Source of the DNA: Enemella evansiae
Lineage (GTDB): Bacteria > Pseudomonadota > Alphaproteobacteria > Rhodobacterales > Rhodobacteraceae
Length of the DNA: 64,000 nucleotides
Assembly (NCBI GenBank): GCA_017255395.1
Contig: JAFKDC010000016.1
Coordinates: forward strand, 1 to 64,000
Direction of reading: 5' to 3'
The notes under the pieces are model-generated. The model ran no database searches. It was not told where the DNA came from and worked only from the letters and a program-made list of their open reading frames with translations. The position numbers and the translations under genes were made by a program. Of this stretch, positions 17,655-26,705 are shown one piece after another (positions within the stretch are counted from its first letter, which is position 1; every line of letters begins with the position of its first letter).

Positions 17655-17678
17655 AAGGCGCCCCTGTGGCGCCTTTTT
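17655..17678 (+). terminator. terminator after DUF882 gene
   Basis: AAGGCGCC and GGCGCCTT pair perfectly around a 5-base loop and are followed by TTT, 42 bases after the stop codon. This is a good intrinsic terminator. Confidence 0.8.
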
Positions 17679-17847
17679 CCTTGCGTCCTTCCGGTTCTCC
17701 TTTGTCTCCTTCTGGTTCACCCCCGCCCTTTTTGCCATGGCAGCAGCATTGGCGGCAGTCGTGAATACCTGACTGATAGGTAAACGCGCGGAAAGCGTCA
17801 CCGTTCCCGGCACCGCAGAAAAATTTCGGATCTGGAGGAAGGGAAAG

Positions 17848-17924
17848 TGGCGCGGTTGACGGGGCTCGAACCCGCGACCCCCGGCGTGACAGGCCGGTAC
17901 TCTAACCAACTGAGCTACAACCGC
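17848..17924 (-). tRNA. tRNA-Asp (GTC), copy 1
   Basis: The minus strand gives GCGGTTG/CAACCGC as acceptor stem, anticodon loop CTGTCAC (GTC), a normal T-loop and an encoded CCA. It is identical in sequence to the second copy 32 bases away. Confidence 0.96.
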
Positions 17925-17956
17925 GCTTTAGCCACGGGACCAGAGGGAGACAGCGA

Positions 17957-18033
17957 TGGCGCGGTTGACGGGGCTCGAACCCGCGACCCCCGGCGTGACA
18001 GGCCGGTACTCTAACCAACTGAGCTACAACCGC
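17957..18033 (-). tRNA. tRNA-Asp (GTC), copy 2
   Basis: This is the same 77-nt tRNA-Asp as the neighbouring copy, including the encoded CCA, in the same orientation. It lies upstream on the minus strand, so the two are probably processed from one transcript. Confidence 0.96.
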
Positions 18034-18276
18034 ATCGCTGCCGCCCGACCTCGGTCGTGGCGTGAGAGGCCTTCTATGCGCAGCCCCCGGCCCCGTCAAG
18101 CGCTTTCCCGACCGGAATTCGGCGAAAGTTTCGCGGCACGTGTATTCAGGCGTGGCCGCCCTGCAACGGTCATTCTCACGGTCAAACCGCCTCGGCCCAG
18201 AAAGCTTGAGTTTTCACTAATCGGGAAGTTTTCTCGGACTGTCTGCTTCTGCCAACCATCCCCTGGACGACCTGCC

Positions 18277-19041
18277 ATGACTGAACTTGCACGACGGACG
18301 CTGCTGACCGGCGGCCTAGCGGCCTGCGCGCTGTCCAGGCCCTCCCTCGCCCTTGCCCGTCCGGTCATCACTTTGCCCCCGGACGTGGCGCAACGCGACG
18401 CCGCCACCGTGATGGCGGTGCGCACCAGCGCGCCGGTCGTGGCAATGACCTTCGACGACGGTCCGCACCCGCGGCTGACCCCCGTTCTGCTGGACATCCT
18501 GAAGGCCCGAGGGCTGCGCGCCACCTTCTACCTGATCGGCAACCGCTGCGTGACATGGCCGGACATCGTCCGTCGCATCGCGGCGGAGGGCCACGAGATC
18601 GGCAACCATTCGTGGTCGCACCCGGACCTGTCGCGCCGCCCGGACGAAGCCGCCATGGACGAGATCGACCGCACTACGGATACAATCTTCAAGATCACCG
18701 GCCGCCCGCCGGTCACCTTCCGCCCGCCCTACGGCGCCTTTACCCGCCGCCAGCGCATGATGCTGTACAAGGCGCGCAACCTGCCGACGATCCTGTGGTC
18801 GGTCGATCCGCAGGACTGGCGCCGCCCCGGTGCCAGCGTCGTGTCCAGCCGCATCCTCAAAGGCTCTCGCCCCGGCGCAATCATCCTCAGCCACGACATC
18901 CAGAGCGGCACAGTCAAGGCGATGCCCGCCACGCTGGACGGACTGACAGAGCGCGGGCTGAAATTCGGCACCGTCAGCCAGATGATGGGCTGGCCGCTCT
19001 GGCAAGACCGCCACTTCCGCAGGGTCAGCACGCAGGGCTGA
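18277..19041 (+). CDS. polysaccharide deacetylase (NodB-type)
   Basis: The 254-residue protein has an N-terminal signal sequence, twin-arginine-like (MTELARRTLLTGGLAAC), and a NodB domain: motif 1 TFDDGPHP, motif 2 HEIGNHSWSHPDL (the HxxxH zinc ligands), motif 3 RPPYGAFT, and a later LSHDI. All catalytic residues are there. It probably removes acetyl groups from peptidoglycan or exported polysaccharide in the periplasm. The start ATG follows a GACGACC region with no strong ribosome site. Confidence 0.9.
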   Translation: MTELARRTLLTGGLAACALSRPSLALARPVITLPPDVAQRDAATVMAVRTSAPVVAMTFDDGPHPRLTPVLLDILKARGLRATFYLIGNRCVTWPDIVRRIAAEGHEIGNHSWSHPDLSRRPDEAAMDEIDRTTDTIFKITGRPPVTFRPPYGAFTRRQRMMLYKARNLPTILWSVDPQDWRRPGASVVSSRILKGSRPGAIILSHDIQSGTVKAMPATLDGLTERGLKFGTVSQMMGWPLWQDRHFRRVSTQG

Positions 19042-19176
19042 GGCGCCAGGGCGTCAGCCCAGGGTGACGCAGGGGCCGCATTTGACGAAAAACCTGTCGT
19101 TTTTGACAGGGGGCTGCTATATTTCGCAGGACTACGTTTTTTTTCAAGAGCCCGCAGCACGAGGTCCAGCCCCCCC

Positions 19177-19983
19177 TTGAGCAGCATTCGTGATCGCACC
19201 GTTCGACTCATTGACATCGGTGGTTTGGAGTATGCGCTCGGGCCCGGAGAACTGCTGTTCCTGCTCCGGCACAATGCCTCTCGCCTCTACCTGCTCTGCG
19301 TCTATGCACTGCTGGTCGTGACCGATGCGCCGGGGCTGTACGGACAGGTGGCCATGCCCGTCCTCCTGGCGCTCTGGCTTCTCATGCTGACGCTGTTCCT
19401 CGGGGCATTCTGGTGCATCTTGTTCGCGCTGGCCGCCGCCCAGAAACGCTTTGGCCCGTGGCAAACGCCTGCCCCGCTGATCACGGCGCTGGCGATTCTG
19501 CCCGGTACCTTTGTCGGAGAGCACATCATGGCGGCCCTGACCGGGGGTATAAACCAGCCGCAGCTTTTCCCTCAGGTGATCTTCTATTTCATTACGGCCG
19601 AGGTCTTTGGCATCCTCTTCCTGAAATTCGTCCGCCCGGCGATCGAGGCCAAGACCCAAGAGACCGACCGCCACATCGTCATCGGCGCGGCACCGGTGCC
19701 GCTGTCGCGTCTGCGGCACATCGAGGCGCGCGAACACCACGTCCACGTAACGCTCGACGGCGAAAGCCTGACACAGCGCGCGCGACTGGGCGACATCGTC
19801 GCCCAAACCGCGCCGGAGGACGGCTTTCAGCCGCATCGCTCTTGGTGGGTTGCGGCACAGGCCGGCGGGCGTCTGGAAAAGGACGGCCCGAAGCATGTCC
19901 TGCACCTACAGGACGGCACCCGAATTCCGGTCGCGCGCACCCGGGTAGACGAGGTCCGCGACTGGCTGGAACGCCACGCCTGA
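19177..19983 (+). CDS. membrane-anchored LytTR DNA-binding regulator
   Basis: The first 150 residues hold about four membrane spans (for instance LYLLCVYALLVVTDAPGLYG and LLALWLLMLTLFLGAFWCIL); the C-terminal 100 residues form a LytTR domain (VPLSRLRHIEAREHHVHVTL, then HRSWWVA and GTRIPVARTRV). It would bind DNA from the membrane, a one-component design. No ATG fits the frame; the best start is a TTG at 19177, because the hydrophobic part begins soon after. A hairpin CCTGTC/GACAGG lies at 19093-19110 upstream. Target genes and signal are unknown. Confidence 0.75.
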   Translation: MSSIRDRTVRLIDIGGLEYALGPGELLFLLRHNASRLYLLCVYALLVVTDAPGLYGQVAMPVLLALWLLMLTLFLGAFWCILFALAAAQKRFGPWQTPAPLITALAILPGTFVGEHIMAALTGGINQPQLFPQVIFYFITAEVFGILFLKFVRPAIEAKTQETDRHIVIGAAPVPLSRLRHIEAREHHVHVTLDGESLTQRARLGDIVAQTAPEDGFQPHRSWWVAAQAGGRLEKDGPKHVLHLQDGTRIPVARTRVDEVRDWLERHA

Positions 19984-20075
19984 GCCGCCGCTGCGCAACG
20001 GCCCCGCCCTGAAGCACTCTTGTCGCGGGAGGCCTCTCTTGCTACCCCTCGGCCCCGACAGACAGGAGCTTGTGC

Positions 20076-21491
20076 ATGTCCGACACCTCTGAACCCGCCG
20101 CCGGTATGATCCGTTTTGGCTGGGAGGAATGGGTCGCCCTGCCCGACCTCGGCCTGCCCGCGCTGCGCGCCAAGGTCGACACCGGCGCCCGCACCTCGGC
20201 GCTGCATGCCTTCGACATCGAAACCTTCGGCCCCGCCTCGGCGCCCAAGGTGCGGTTCACCGTGCATCCGGTCCCGGGCCGCGACGACCTGGTGATTCCC
20301 TGCTCGGCCCGGATCGTCGACCGGCGCACCGTCACCTCGTCGAACGGCGAATCCGAAAGCCGCTACGTCATCGCCTCGACCCTGCGGGTCGGCGAGGAAA
20401 GCTGGCGGATCGAACTGACGCTGACCGACCGGTCCGGCATGAACTCGCGGATGCTGCTGGGGCGCGAGGCGCTGAAGGACCACATCACCATCGTCGCCAC
20501 CGACCGCTTTCAGCAGCCAAAGCTGTCCTACGACGTCTACTCCACCGCCCGCGTCCGCCATGCCGCCCCGAACCGCGCCCTGCGGGTGGCGGTGCTGTCG
20601 CGCGAGGACAATTATTCCACCCGCCGTCTGGTCGAAGAGGGCGAAGAGCGTGGCCATACGGTCGAGGTCATCGACACCACGCGCTGCTACATGGCGATCA
20701 ACGCGCTGTCGCCCGAGGTGCATTACGACGGCAAGCGCCTGCCCCGTTACGACGTGGTGATTCCGCGCATCGGCGCCTCGATCACCTCGTACGGCACCGC
20801 CGTGATCCGCCAGTTCGAGACCATCGGCACCTTCTGCGTCAATGGCTCTGACGGCATCACCTCCAGCCGCGACAAGCTGGCCGCGCACCAGATGATGGCA
20901 CGCCACAAGATCGGCATGCCCAACACCGCCTTTGCCGCCTCGCCCAAGGACACCCAGTCGCTGATGCGCCTCGTCGGCACCGCGCCGCTCATCGTGAAGC
21001 TGCTGGAATCGACCCAGGGCAAGGGCGTGGTGCTGGCCGAGACCAAGAAGGCCGCCGAATCCGTCATCGACGCCTTTCGCGGCCTGAAGGCCAACTTCCT
21101 CGTGCAGGATTTCGTCAAGGAAGCCGCCGGGGAGGACATCCGCTGTCTCGTGGTCGGCGGCAGGGTCGTGGCCGCCATGAAGCGCACCGGGGCCGATGGC
21201 GACTTTCGGTCCAACCTGCACCGGGGCGGCTCGGCCCAGGTGGCGCGGATCACCAAGGAAGAACGCGAGACCGCCGTGCGCGCCGCCCGCGCCTTTCGCC
21301 TGAACCTCGCCGGGGTGGACCTGCTGCGCTCGGAAACCGGGCCGAAGGTGCTGGAGGTGAACTCCAGCCCCGGGCTCGAAGGCATCGAAACGGCCACGCA
21401 CAAGAACATCGCAGGCCTGCTCTACGAGCACATCGAGGCCAAGGTCCGCCCCACCCCGGTGCGGGCGCGCAAGACCATGGACAGCGAATAG
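20076..21491 (+). CDS. rimK: RimB-RimK fusion: retropepsin-like domain plus S6 glutamate ligase
   Basis: RimK adds glutamates to the C-terminus of ribosomal protein S6. Residues about 170-465 match RimK closely (REDNYSTRRLVEEGEERGHT, ATP-grasp VKLLESTQGKGVVLAETKKA, DFRSNLHRGG, EVNSSPGLEGIE). Residues about 15-150 are a separate domain of the retropepsin-like 'Zn_protease' family (LRAKVDTGARTSALHA with the DTGA motif, and MLLGREAL), the same family as RimB, the RimK-associated protease of pseudomonads. Here both are one 471-residue chain. The ATG at 20076 has GGAG upstream. rpsF is not in the window. Confidence 0.9.
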   Translation: MSDTSEPAAGMIRFGWEEWVALPDLGLPALRAKVDTGARTSALHAFDIETFGPASAPKVRFTVHPVPGRDDLVIPCSARIVDRRTVTSSNGESESRYVIASTLRVGEESWRIELTLTDRSGMNSRMLLGREALKDHITIVATDRFQQPKLSYDVYSTARVRHAAPNRALRVAVLSREDNYSTRRLVEEGEERGHTVEVIDTTRCYMAINALSPEVHYDGKRLPRYDVVIPRIGASITSYGTAVIRQFETIGTFCVNGSDGITSSRDKLAAHQMMARHKIGMPNTAFAASPKDTQSLMRLVGTAPLIVKLLESTQGKGVVLAETKKAAESVIDAFRGLKANFLVQDFVKEAAGEDIRCLVVGGRVVAAMKRTGADGDFRSNLHRGGSAQVARITKEERETAVRAARAFRLNLAGVDLLRSETGPKVLEVNSSPGLEGIETATHKNIAGLLYEHIEAKVRPTPVRARKTMDSE

Positions 21492-21559
21492 CGCCCCCTT
21501 TACCCGACCGGCCTCTTTTCCTATATGATTGGTCAGGATTTCAGCCCACGAGGACGGCC

Positions 21560-21922
21560 ATGACCGAACAGAGCCCGCAGATGGAAGGCGCGCCGCTGAT
21601 TGCGCCCTCCAGCACCGACCATCCCCTGTACGAGCAGGTGGTGGAGGCCTGCAGGTCGGTCTACGACCCCGAGATCCCGGTCAATATCTATGACCTCGGG
21701 TTGATCTATACCATCGACATCACCCCCGAATCCGACGTGAAGATCATCATGACCCTTACCGCCCCGGGCTGCCCGGTGGCCGGAGAGATGCCGGGATGGA
21801 TCGTCGACGCGATCGACCCCATCGGCGGTGTCAAAAGCGTGGACGTCGAGCTTGTCTGGGACCCGCCCTGGGGCATGGACATGATGTCCGACGAGGCCCG
21901 GCTGGAGCTTGGCTTCATGTAA
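21560..21922 (+). CDS. sufT: Fe-S assembly protein SufT (MIP18/DUF59 family)
   Basis: The 120-residue protein has the DUF59 pattern CRSVYDPEIPVNIYDLGLIY followed by TLTAPGCPVAGEMPGWI, including the conserved cysteine in APGCP. SufT-type proteins help maturation of Fe-S proteins. sufA follows 111 bases downstream on the same strand, which supports the call. The sufBCDS genes are not here. Confidence 0.88.
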   Translation: MTEQSPQMEGAPLIAPSSTDHPLYEQVVEACRSVYDPEIPVNIYDLGLIYTIDITPESDVKIIMTLTAPGCPVAGEMPGWIVDAIDPIGGVKSVDVELVWDPPWGMDMMSDEARLELGFM

Positions 21923-22033
21923 ACGGTCCCGGCGCGGGCGCGCGCCGGACCCGCAGGCCGCCACAACTGGCGCCCCCTTGAGGTCGTGCCTGCTTGGACC
22001 TACCTTGAGGGTGAGCGCAAACAGAGGTTTCCC

Positions 22034-22411
22034 ATGTTCGGCATTCCCGGCAAGCAGGCCGTGACCATGACGCCCAAGGCGTCGCAGCAGATCCGCAAGC
22101 TGATGGAGCGGGACGGCGCAAGCGCCCTGCGCATCGGCCTGAAAAAGGGCGGCTGCGCGGGCATGGAGTATACGATGGACTTCGTGGAAACCCCTGACGA
22201 CAATGACGAAATCGTCGAACAGGATGGCGCCCGCGTGGCCATTGCGCCGATGGCGCAGATGTTCCTTTTCGGCACGGAAATCGACTATAAGACCTCGCTT
22301 CTGGAATCCGGTTTCACCTTCCAGAACCCGAACGTGACCGATGCCTGCGGCTGCGGCGAGTCGATCAAGTTCAAGGATGTGGCAGAGCTTCAGGCCGAAC
22401 GCGAAGGCTGA
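22034..22411 (+). CDS. sufA: A-type Fe-S carrier (SufA/IscA family)
   Basis: The 125-residue product contains the three cysteines of A-type carriers: GLKKGGCAGMEY and DACGCGESI at the end. It would carry nascent Fe-S clusters to target proteins. It begins MFGIPGKQAVTMTPKASQQI; the ATG at 22034 was preferred because an upstream frame start adds a poor N-terminus. It lies between sufT and a TfoX-domain gene, with only 3 bases to the latter. Confidence 0.9.
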   Translation: MFGIPGKQAVTMTPKASQQIRKLMERDGASALRIGLKKGGCAGMEYTMDFVETPDDNDEIVEQDGARVAIAPMAQMFLFGTEIDYKTSLLESGFTFQNPNVTDACGCGESIKFKDVAELQAEREG

Positions 22412-22414
22412 CCC

Positions 22415-22741
22415 ATGGCCCTGTCGGAGGAGGATCGGGCCTATGTTCAGGACCTCTTCTCCGGGCTTGGAGAGCTGTCCACCCGCCGCATGTTCGGCGG
22501 TCTCGGGATCTATCATCGGGGCCAGATCTTCGCCCTGATGCGCTCGGACGGCGCGCTTCTCATCAAGGGTCAGGGCGATTTCATCCAGTATCTGGAAATG
22601 ATGGGCTGCGACCAGTGGCGCCATCGGCGCGCGAGCGGCAAAGAGGTCTTCATGCCCTATTGGTCGCTGCCGGATTCGGCCCGGGACGATCCCGAAGAGG
22701 CGGCTGCCCTCGCCAAAGAGGCCCTTCGGCATCTGGAATAG
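22415..22741 (+). CDS. TfoX N-terminal domain protein
   Basis: The 108-residue protein fits the TfoX/Sxy N-terminal family, with FSGLGELSTRRMFGGLGIYH and a GKEVFMPYWSLPD segment. TfoX proteins regulate competence in gammaproteobacteria; stand-alone N-terminal domains in alphaproteobacteria have no settled role. It starts 3 bases after sufA, so it is probably co-transcribed with it. Confidence 0.8.
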   Translation: MALSEEDRAYVQDLFSGLGELSTRRMFGGLGIYHRGQIFALMRSDGALLIKGQGDFIQYLEMMGCDQWRHRRASGKEVFMPYWSLPDSARDDPEEAAALAKEALRHLE

Positions 22742-22932
22742 GTTTTTCCTTTTCAAACAGCGTCCTGCAAGACGCAGCTCACCCGAAACATCATCGGCGA
22801 CGCTGGCCAGCCACCGGGGCACCGTGTCGCCGAAAGTTCGCGGCAAAAGAGGCGGCGCTGATCCGCCCCTTTTGCCCTGAGCGGCGGAAGATCCCGCGTC
22901 CGAATCCCACCAGCCCCCTTTTTATCAATCAC

Positions 22933-23553
22933 TTAGGCTGCGGCCTTCGCCTTTTCCGCGTCAAGTTCCGCAGCGGCGCGCGCGCTTGGCGCGGCCTGAC
23001 AGCGCGCCAGCCAGTCGGTGATCGCGGGATGGTCCGCTGTCCCGCCCGGCAGGAACGGGAAGGAAGACGACGCAAGGATGTCTGCGGGGGTCAGTTGGTC
23101 CCCCATCAGGAAAGGGCGCCCGGTCAGCGCCTCTTCCAGTAGCGCCAGCGCCCCATCCATGTCGCGATAGGTGTCGCGCAACAGGGGATGCTGGAATCCC
23201 GCGATCTTCAGCAGCACCAGCGGCTCCAGCACCGCCCCGCTCCAGGCCATCCAGGCCAGCATGACGCCATGGTCCGGCGTGCCGGGACGTGGCACCATGC
23301 GGGCTGCCTCTTCCGGGAACACTGCCATCAGGTGCTCCATGATCGCCGAGGTCTCGCGGATGGCGACACCGTCATGCACCAGCAGCGGCACCTTGCCCTC
23401 GGGGTGCGGGTTGGCCGCGTCGCGGGCACCGCTGCCGTCGCCACGACGGATCTGCACGATCCGCAGGTCTATGCGGTCGGAAATCCCCATCAGCTCGATC
23501 AGCTGCACGATCCGGGTCGAGCGGGAAAAGGGGGCATGGTAAAGGGTCAGCAT
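22933..23553 (-). CDS. glutathione S-transferase family protein
   Basis: The 206-residue product has a thioredoxin-like N-terminal domain starting MLTLYHAPFSRSTRIVQLIE and containing GKVPLLVHDGVAIRETSAIM (the cis-proline and glutathione-contact region), then an all-helical C-terminal domain with LMGDQLTPADILASS. It is cytosolic and conjugates or reduces with glutathione; the substrate is unknown. The ATG at 23553 defines the domain start; a much longer frame upstream overlaps tpiA. It diverges from tpiA. Confidence 0.88.
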   Translation of the reverse strand: MLTLYHAPFSRSTRIVQLIELMGISDRIDLRIVQIRRGDGSGARDAANPHPEGKVPLLVHDGVAIRETSAIMEHLMAVFPEEAARMVPRPGTPDHGVMLAWMAWSGAVLEPLVLLKIAGFQHPLLRDTYRDMDGALALLEEALTGRPFLMGDQLTPADILASSSFPFLPGGTADHPAITDWLARCQAAPSARAAAELDAEKAKAAA

Positions 23554-23733
23554 GGTCTTGTGTCCTTTCGCGGCAAATGGTTGACCTGCCCGCACAGTCG
23601 CAGAGACCCCTGACGGAAAACGGCTGGAGCCTTCGCCGTCTTTCGCGGTCAGAGTGCCGCGCCAAAGCCGACCGGCCTTGACGCCGCCCCTGCCCCCGCA
23701 ATGATGAGGCCAAACCCACGAGAGGAGAAATGG

Positions 23734-24477
23734 ATGCGCAGGAAACTGGCAGCCGGGAACTGGAAGATGAACGGAACGCGGGCCTCCCTGTCCGAGATGG
23801 CCGCGATGGAGGGGATCGCCGGGGACGCGACGGATGTGCTGATCTGCCCGCCCGCCACGCTGATCCGCGAGGCCGCCTCGGCGGCCAAGGGCGTGTCGAT
23901 CGGCGGACAGGACTGCCACGCCGAGGCCTCGGGTGCCCACACCGGCGACCTGTCGGCGGCGATGCTGGCCGACGCCGGGGCCAGCCACGTGATTCTCGGC
24001 CATTCCGAGCGCCGCGCCGATCATGACGAGCACAACGAACACGTGCGGGCCAAATGCAGGGCCGCCTGGGAGGCGGGTCTGGTGGCGGTGGTCTGCGTCG
24101 GCGAGACGCTGGAGCAGCGCGAGGCGCAGAACACGCTCGACATCATCGGCGGGCAGCTGGCGGGCTCGATCCCGGACGGCGCGACGGGGCTGAACCTTGT
24201 GGTGGCCTACGAACCGGTCTGGGCCATCGGGACCGGCAAGGTGCCGACAACGGATCAGATCGGGGATGTCCACGACTTCATGCGCGCCCGGCTGGAACGC
24301 CGCTTTGGCGCGGGGGTGGGCCGGTCGGTGCGGCTGCTCTACGGCGGATCGGTCAAGGCCTCCAATGCGTCAGAGATCTTCGCGGTGTCCAACGTGGACG
24401 GCGCGCTGGTCGGCGGTGCAAGCCTGAAGGCCGCCGACTTCGTGCCGATCATCGAGGCGCTGAACGCAGCCCCCTAG
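23734..24477 (+). CDS. tpiA: triosephosphate isomerase
   Basis: TpiA interconverts dihydroxyacetone phosphate and glyceraldehyde-3-phosphate. The 247-residue barrel has [10 protein letters not shown] at the start (catalytic lysine), [12 protein letters not shown] (catalytic histidine), [12 protein letters not shown] (catalytic glutamate) and [11 protein letters not shown] near the end. The ATG at 23734 follows GAGAGGAG. A palindromic hairpin cluster follows the gene. Confidence 0.97.
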   Translation: MRRKLAAGNWKMNGTRASLSEMAAMEGIAGDATDVLICPPATLIREAASAAKGVSIGGQDCHAEASGAHTGDLSAAMLADAGASHVILGHSERRADHDEHNEHVRAKCRAAWEAGLVAVVCVGETLEQREAQNTLDIIGGQLAGSIPDGATGLNLVVAYEPVWAIGTGKVPTTDQIGDVHDFMRARLERRFGAGVGRSVRLLYGGSVKASNASEIFAVSNVDGALVGGASLKAADFVPIIEALNAAP

Positions 24478-24483
24478 GGCACA

Positions 24484-24560
24484 AGGGTCCCGTTCAAAGC
24501 GGGAAAGGGCCTTCGAAGGCCCTTTCTCAAGCCGGTTCGAACTGGCTTTGGCGCCCCGGA
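24484..24560. repeat. cluster of palindromes after tpiA (TTCGAA type)
   Basis: A perfect 24-nt palindrome centred on TTCGAA (24503-24526; half GAAAGGGCCTTC) follows a TCCCG/CGGGA stem and precedes a second, imperfect palindrome around GGTTCGAAC (24530-24550). It may act as the tpiA terminator. The same palindrome type occurs near 35.1, 38.2 and 50.4 kb. Confidence 0.7.
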
Positions 24561-24748
24561 TCACAGGTGGCGCCCGCAGGTGGGGTTTTCCGGAATATCC
24601 CGCCTCTGCCCGCCGATGTTATCCAATAGCCATTGCCTGATATTGCCTTAACCAACGCCTCGGGTGGAAGGGACAGGGGTCTGGGCCAACTGTCTGCCAC
24701 GACCCGTGGACCACCTGAAAAGGCCCCTATTCCAGGAAGGAAGTCACC

Positions 24749-25030
24749 ATGACTGCCAAGATCATTACCTCCCTCGTCGCCGCCGCCGCCATGGCGGCCT
24801 CGCTCTCTGTCGCCACGCCGGCGGACGCCCTGAACCAGGACCAGCGCAACATCGTCGGCGGCATCGCCCTTGGCGTGCTCGGCACGATGGCCTACCAGCA
24901 CAGCAAGCGCAATTACCAGCGCAGCTACCAGCAGCAGCCGCGTTACTACCAGCAGCCCCGGCACCAGAACGTCTGCTACAACCCGGTGAAGGTCTGGCGC
25001 CACGGCAAGCTGGTCACCGTCTGCCGCTGA
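24749..25030 (+). CDS. small exported protein, 93 aa, unknown function
   Basis: The product has a clear signal peptide (SLVAAAAMAASLSVATPADA), then a short glycine-rich hydrophobic stretch (IVGGIALGVLGTMAY), a Gln/Tyr/Arg-rich part (NYQRSYQQQPRYYQQPR) and a C-terminal YNPVKVWRHGKLVTVCR with two cysteines. It is probably periplasmic or outer-membrane linked. GGAAGGAAG just upstream is a strong ribosome site. No family recognised. Confidence 0.75.
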   Translation: MTAKIITSLVAAAAMAASLSVATPADALNQDQRNIVGGIALGVLGTMAYQHSKRNYQRSYQQQPRYYQQPRHQNVCYNPVKVWRHGKLVTVCR

Positions 25031-25056
25031 GGCGCAGCACAGCCACCGAAAAGGCA

Positions 25057-25079
25057 AAGGGCGCCGCGAGGGCGCCCTT
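25057..25079. terminator. bidirectional terminator
   Basis: AAGGGCGCC and GGCGCCCTT pair perfectly around a 5-base loop between two convergent genes (the small exported protein and dctM). A short T/A-rich sequence lies on either side. Confidence 0.7.
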
Positions 25080-25109
25080 ATTCGTGGTCCAGATGATCCC
25101 TCTGCGGGA

Positions 25110-26702
25110 TCAGTTCTGCGCGGGTTCTGCGCCCTCTGCGGGGGCCGCATCCTCGGCGCCCTCGGCAGGCGCGGCCTCGGGCGCAAGCTCCATCGGCGGC
25201 AGCACCTTGCCCTGCTCGATCCGGGCCTCGCAGAAGGCGCGTTCCAGCGGTTCCGATGGCAGGGTTTGCCCGTTGCACCGGATCTGCGGCCCCATCACCC
25301 GGTCCGGGATCGTGGTCGAGATCTGCGGGATGTAGGTCACCATGATCAGGAAGGCGAAAAGCACCGCGAGGAAGGGCAGAGCCGCCTTCACCACCCGCAT
25401 CATCGGCATGCCCGCGACGCCAGAGGTCACGAAGAGGTTCAGGCCCACCGGTGGCGTGATCATCCCGATTTCCATGTTCACCACCATGATGATGCCCAGG
25501 TGGATCGGGTCGATGCCCAGCTCCAGCGCGATGGGGAAGACCAGTGGCGCGACGATCACCAGAAGGCCCGAGGGCTCCATGAACTGGCCGCCGATCAGCA
25601 GGATGATGTTCACGATCACCAGGAACATCACCGGCCCGAAACCCGCACCGAGCATGGCATTGGCGACCTGCTGGGGGATCTGCTCTTCGGTCAGCACATG
25701 CTTGAGGATCAGCGCGTTGGCGATAATGAACATCAGCGTGATCGTCAGCTTGCCCGCCTCGAACAGGGTCTTCTTGGTGTCCGGGTGCACGAAGGCGGTG
25801 ACCAGAGCGATGGGCTTGCGCCAGAACGAGATGTTGGGCGCCCCGTCCTTGCCCGCCAGAGGCCCCATGTCGCGATAGACGAAGACCGCCACGATGAAGG
25901 CATAGACGGAAGCCGCCGCCGCCGCTTCGGTCGGGGTGAAGATCGCCCCGGAATCCATTGCCCCGCCAAGGAAATTCACGACAGAAACGATGGGCGCGGG
26001 CCAGCCGTAGATCCCGATCATGATGATCGCGATCAGCATCAGGCCCCAGAAGGCCTCGCGGAAGCTGGCCCAGACCTCGCCCCAGCCCAGCCACTCACCC
26101 TTGGGCATGTTGCGGATGCGCGCCATGACGTAGATCGTGATCATCAGCATCGACCCGGCCATGAGGCCCGGAATGATCCCCGCAAGGAACATCCGGCCCA
26201 CCGAGACATCGGTGGCCGAGGCATAGACGACCATGACGATGGAGGGCGGGATCAGGATGCCGAGGGTTCCCGCATTGGCGATGACGCCCGCCGCGAAGTC
26301 CCGGGTGTAGCCCGCCTGCCGCATCGCCGCGATGACAATCGAGCCGATGGCGACCACGGTCGCGGGCGAAGATCCCGACAGGGCGGCGAAGATCATGCAG
26401 GCAAAGACGCCCGCGATGGCCAGACCGCCGCGCAGGTGCCCCACGCAGGCGATGGAGAAGCGGATGATCCGCTTGGCCACGCCGCCCGTGGACATGAAGG
26501 ACGAAGCGAGGATGAAGAAGGGGATCGCCAGCAGCGTGTAATGCCCCGCCATGGCCTGGTAGAAGCTTTGCGCGATCGAGGCCAGCGAGGTGTCCGACAG
26601 GACCAGCAGGAAGATGATCGACGAGAAGCCAAGCGAGACGGCGATCGGCACGCCGATCAGCATCAGCCCGACGATCATGGCAAAAAGAAGAGCGACGTCC
26701 AT
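25110..26702 (-). CDS. dctM: TRAP transporter large permease (DctM)
   Basis: The 530-residue protein has about twelve membrane spans and is the ion-coupled channel subunit of a TRAP (C4-dicarboxylate-type) importer. Family features include MDVALLFAMIVGLMLIGVP at the start, GVIANAGTLGILIPPSI and TPPVGLNLFVTSGV. After the last span it carries an unusual Ala/Glu/Pro-rich tail (APAEGAEDAAPAEGAEPA). It begins 3 bases after the stop of dctQ, so the permeases are coupled. Confidence 0.93.
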   Translation of the reverse strand: MDVALLFAMIVGLMLIGVPIAVSLGFSSIIFLLVLSDTSLASIAQSFYQAMAGHYTLLAIPFFILASSFMSTGGVAKRIIRFSIACVGHLRGGLAIAGVFACMIFAALSGSSPATVVAIGSIVIAAMRQAGYTRDFAAGVIANAGTLGILIPPSIVMVVYASATDVSVGRMFLAGIIPGLMAGSMLMITIYVMARIRNMPKGEWLGWGEVWASFREAFWGLMLIAIIMIGIYGWPAPIVSVVNFLGGAMDSGAIFTPTEAAAAASVYAFIVAVFVYRDMGPLAGKDGAPNISFWRKPIALVTAFVHPDTKKTLFEAGKLTITLMFIIANALILKHVLTEEQIPQQVANAMLGAGFGPVMFLVIVNIILLIGGQFMEPSGLLVIVAPLVFPIALELGIDPIHLGIIMVVNMEIGMITPPVGLNLFVTSGVAGMPMMRVVKAALPFLAVLFAFLIMVTYIPQISTTIPDRVMGPQIRCNGQTLPSEPLERAFCEARIEQGKVLPPMELAPEAAPAEGAEDAAPAEGAEPAQN

Positions 26703-26705
26703 GGG

